From positions 1 through 25,560 of the forward strand of contig JAQSYR010000015.1 in NCBI GenBank assembly GCA_029256035.1: a DNA stretch of 25,560 nt, written 5' to 3'. The notes below the pieces were generated by a model that saw only the letters and a program-made list of their open reading frames with translations, had not been told where the DNA came from and ran no database searches. The DNA comes from Anaerocolumna sp. GTDB lineage: Bacteria > Bacillota > Clostridia > Lachnospirales > Lachnospiraceae. Shown here one piece after another: positions 24,099 through 25,560 of this stretch; position 1 is the stretch's first letter; the number at the start of each line of letters is the position of its first letter. Position numbers and translations under genes: made by a program.

Positions 24099-24173
24099 TT
24101 TATTTGGTCTTTTTTTGTGCGTATTACATTGCAGTACTCCCATTAATGATTTCAGGAAGGTTAGGGTATCATA

Positions 24174-24734
24174 ATGAATTTAATTGAATTATTACTGATT
24201 GCTGTAGGAGTATCTATGGATGCATTTGCTGTTGCAATTTGTAAAGGTTTGTCCATGCCTAAAGTTACGGTAAAAAAAGCAGGAACCGTTGGTTTATATT
24301 TTGGTGTTTTTCAAGCTGGAATGCCACTTATTGGGTATCTCCTTGGAATACAGTTTCGTGATATTATTTCTTCTGTTGATCACTGGATTGCTTTTCTACT
24401 GCTAAGTTTGATTGGGGTAAACATGATAAAAGAATCCATGGAAAATGAAGCATGTCCAACCGATAATCTGGACTTTAAAAGTATGATTATGCTTTCCTTA
24501 AGCACTAGCATTGATGCATTGGCAATTGGCATTACTTTTGCATTTTTAAATGTTACTATTATCCCAGCCGTTACTTTTATTGGATTAACTACATTTACCA
24601 TCTCAATTGCAGGGGTATTAGTCGGTAATTTTTTTGGAACCAGATTTAAATCAAGAGCTGAGCTGGTTGGCGGACTTGTTCTTATTGGTATGGGATTAAA
24701 GATACTTTTAGAACATCTGGGGATTATTATATGA
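24174..24734 (+). CDS. mntP: Manganese exporter MntP, 186 aa
   Basis: A six-helix membrane protein that exports Mn(II) and so limits manganese toxicity. The two-fold repeat of the family is clear: GVSMDAFAVAICKGLSM (D16) in the first half and LSTSIDALAIGITFAFL (Asp near 118) in the second. The end GLVLIGMGLKILLEHLGI is also typical. Length is normal. AGGAAGG and GGG lie 8-17 nt before ATG 24174. It is transcribed alone from the promoter at 24070-24098. The usual manganese control (riboswitch or an obvious MntR palindrome) was not seen upstream. Confidence 0.92.
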   Translation: MNLIELLLIAVGVSMDAFAVAICKGLSMPKVTVKKAGTVGLYFGVFQAGMPLIGYLLGIQFRDIISSVDHWIAFLLLSLIGVNMIKESMENEACPTDNLDFKSMIMLSLSTSIDALAIGITFAFLNVTIIPAVTFIGLTTFTISIAGVLVGNFFGTRFKSRAELVGGLVLIGMGLKILLEHLGIII

Positions 24735-24771
24735 TTTGTTTTCATATTTGTATACTTCAGCAAATTTTGTT

Positions 24772-24899
24772 TATAATATGATTAGGGTGTTTAAGTTCAC
24801 TTATGCACCTATAAAAGCAGCATTTCGGAACAGGCAAAGGTTTAATCACAAATTAGGGAGATGGTTGTCTTGGACTACGTATTTTCTCAAAAAATGTAA
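24772..24899 (+). pseudogene. Promoter, leader and first codons of a lost gene (possible aminotransferase remnant)
   Basis: TATAAT at 24772-24777 (no good -35) is followed by about 80 nt without a gene. A GGGAG site (24856-24860) then lies 9 nt before TTG 24870. The reading from TTG is MDYVFSQKM and then stop (24897-24899); ATG 24861 is in frame and adds MVV. The sequence resembles the usual start of PLP-dependent aminotransferases of the MocR/2-aminoadipate type (M-Y-F-S-K/R-M), but nine residues cannot prove it. The terminator at 24917-24954 follows at once. It may be a deleted gene, a leader peptide with attenuator, or chance. Confidence 0.25.
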
Positions 24900-24916
24900 T
24901 TAAATAATGGCCAAAA

Positions 24917-24954
24917 AAAAGAGGGATAACTTATTTATAAGTTGTCTCTCTTTT
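24917..24954 (+). terminator. Rho-independent terminator downstream of mntP
   Basis: A 16-bp stem with two G-U pairs (24917-24932 with 24939-24954) and a 6-nt loop, followed by a T-rich stretch. It would end transcription from mntP and from the possible start near 24785. Confidence 0.85.
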
Positions 24955-24976
24955 ATTTGTTATATACATCAATTAT

Positions 24977-25140
24977 ATGATGTTGGAATCAAAAGTCTAA
25001 CTTTATATATAAAAGTGAATAACAACGTATATATATACATCTGGACTTGCCTTTCCCTTCGGATGGTCTGCGCCATCTGAATATATATACGCAGTTATTC
25101 ACAACTTTACGTTTTAAATGACTTTTGATCCCAACATCAT
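24977..25140. other. Palindromic element, copy 2, with 21-bp terminal inverted repeats
   Basis: The ends (24977-24997 and 25120-25140) are complementary at 20 of 21 positions. Inside are the stem GTGAATAAC (25015-25023) with 25094-25102, and an 11-bp stem (25026-25036 with 25081-25091). The core 25038-25086 shares CATCTGG, GCCTTTCC, GGAT, TCTG and CCATCTGAATATAT with copy 1. In the inner outer-stem an A-T pair of copy 1 is G-C here, and a G-C pair is A-T. It ends 6 nt from the stop of the YtvI-like gene. No ORF lies inside. It may be a small mobile palindrome or a 3' RNA structure. Confidence 0.75.
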
Positions 25141-25146
25141 CATTAT

Positions 25147-25560
25147 TTATTTAAACAAATGAATGGTTCCTTCATCATTCATCTTTTTAACAATAGTAGC
25201 TGTTACAGGAAGCATAAATAAACCAACAACTCCAAGAAGCTGAGCTCCCACGAATATACAAATCAGTGTTACAACAGGGTGCAGACCAATCTGCTGCCCT
25301 ACAACTCTTGGCTCCAGAGTTTGTCTTACTACTGTTATTACAATATAAAGAATGAGCAGTCCAATGCCTAATTTATTTATGCCAAAGACAAAGGCAATCA
25401 TTGCCCATGGGAGTAACACTGCACCAGTTCCAAGGATTGGAAGCACATCTACAATTGCAATCAATGCACCAAGCAGAAAAGGATTTGGAATATGAAGTAT
25501 GTGTAAACCTATAGATAGTTCAATAAATGTGATGCTAATCAAAGTTGCATAGGCTCTAAG
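25147..25560 (-). CDS. ytvI: YtvI-like AI-2E family sporulation membrane protein, C-terminal 137 residues (runs off window)
   Basis: The open frame enters from the right edge and ends at TAA 25147-25149. The visible part has membrane segments and the family hallmarks DVLPILGTGAVLLPWAMIAF, NKLGIGLLILYIVITVVRQ, LEPRVVGQQIGLHPVVTL and a Leu/Gly-rich last helix, ending KKMNDEGTIHLFK. The R(Q).LEP..VG...GLHP pattern is what I know from YtvI, a sporulation membrane protein of Bacillus and Clostridia, rather than from the AI-2E protein at 22048-23271. The N-terminal part and the start are outside the window. The palindromic element at 24977-25140 follows within 6 nt. Confidence 0.7.
   Translation of the reverse strand, partial: LRAYATLISITFIELSIGLHILHIPNPFLLGALIAIVDVLPILGTGAVLLPWAMIAFVFGINKLGIGLLILYIVITVVRQTLEPRVVGQQIGLHPVVTLICIFVGAQLLGVVGLFMLPVTATIVKKMNDEGTIHLFK

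Noticed and set aside
24977..25140. Insertion sequence
   Set aside because: Inverted ends are present but no transposase ORF and no clear target duplication; at most a non-autonomous element.

Overview
The window looks like chromosome of a low-GC, spore-forming Firmicute of the Clostridia, most likely Lachnospiraceae or a close relative. The evidence is the M16 peptidase-era-yqzL-recO order, a DUF1292 protein with a His/Cys-rich start, a stand-alone SleC-type N-terminal domain, a YtvI-like sporulation membrane protein, and strong Shine-Dalgarno sites with TTGACA/TATAAT-type promoters. No tRNA, rRNA, transposase, phage gene or CRISPR array was seen.

Layout. 1-4731 (minus strand): a transcription unit of M16C metallopeptidase, era, a YqzL-like small gene and recO (cut by the window edge). 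4737-5870: a DacF/PBP5-type D-Ala-D-Ala carboxypeptidase. 6061-7713: a two-gene LiaF-like/LiaG-like envelope-stress operon ending in a clear terminator. 7802-8813 (plus): a YegS/DgkB-type lipid kinase whose stop codon overlaps the stop of the next, convergent gene. 8810-12034 (minus): an XPD/DinG-type helicase with an N-terminal nuclease-like domain, preceded by a low-complexity basic protein. 12257-12606 (plus): a DUF1292 gene, broken. 12680-16333 (minus): gltX and a UvrD/PcrA-type helicase as one operon. 16351-16899 (plus): the SleC N-domain protein. 16908-17339 (minus): a zinc-ribbon membrane protein. 17567-21927 (minus): an export-type ABC operon of ATPase, secreted CARDB-repeat protein, small tail-anchored protein and FtsX/MacB permease. 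22048-24044 (minus): a cytidylate-kinase-like protein and an AI-2E family membrane protein. 24070-24734 (plus): mntP. 25147-25560 (minus): C-terminal part of a YtvI-like protein.

Two things stand out. First, several otherwise well-kept genes lack an internal block. In era and the DUF1292 gene the loss shifts the frame. In the ABC permease one or two blocks seem to be missing in frame. Near 24861 only the first codons of a possible aminotransferase remain. This points either to a real deletion process or to an assembly fault, and it decides how far these gene calls can be trusted. Second, two hairpin elements (17473-17555 and 24977-25140) share a nearly identical core of about 48 nt inside stems that differ in sequence but keep base pairing. 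Each lies a few bases past the stop codon of a minus-strand membrane-protein gene. They are the best candidate here for an undescribed structured RNA or small mobile palindromic element.
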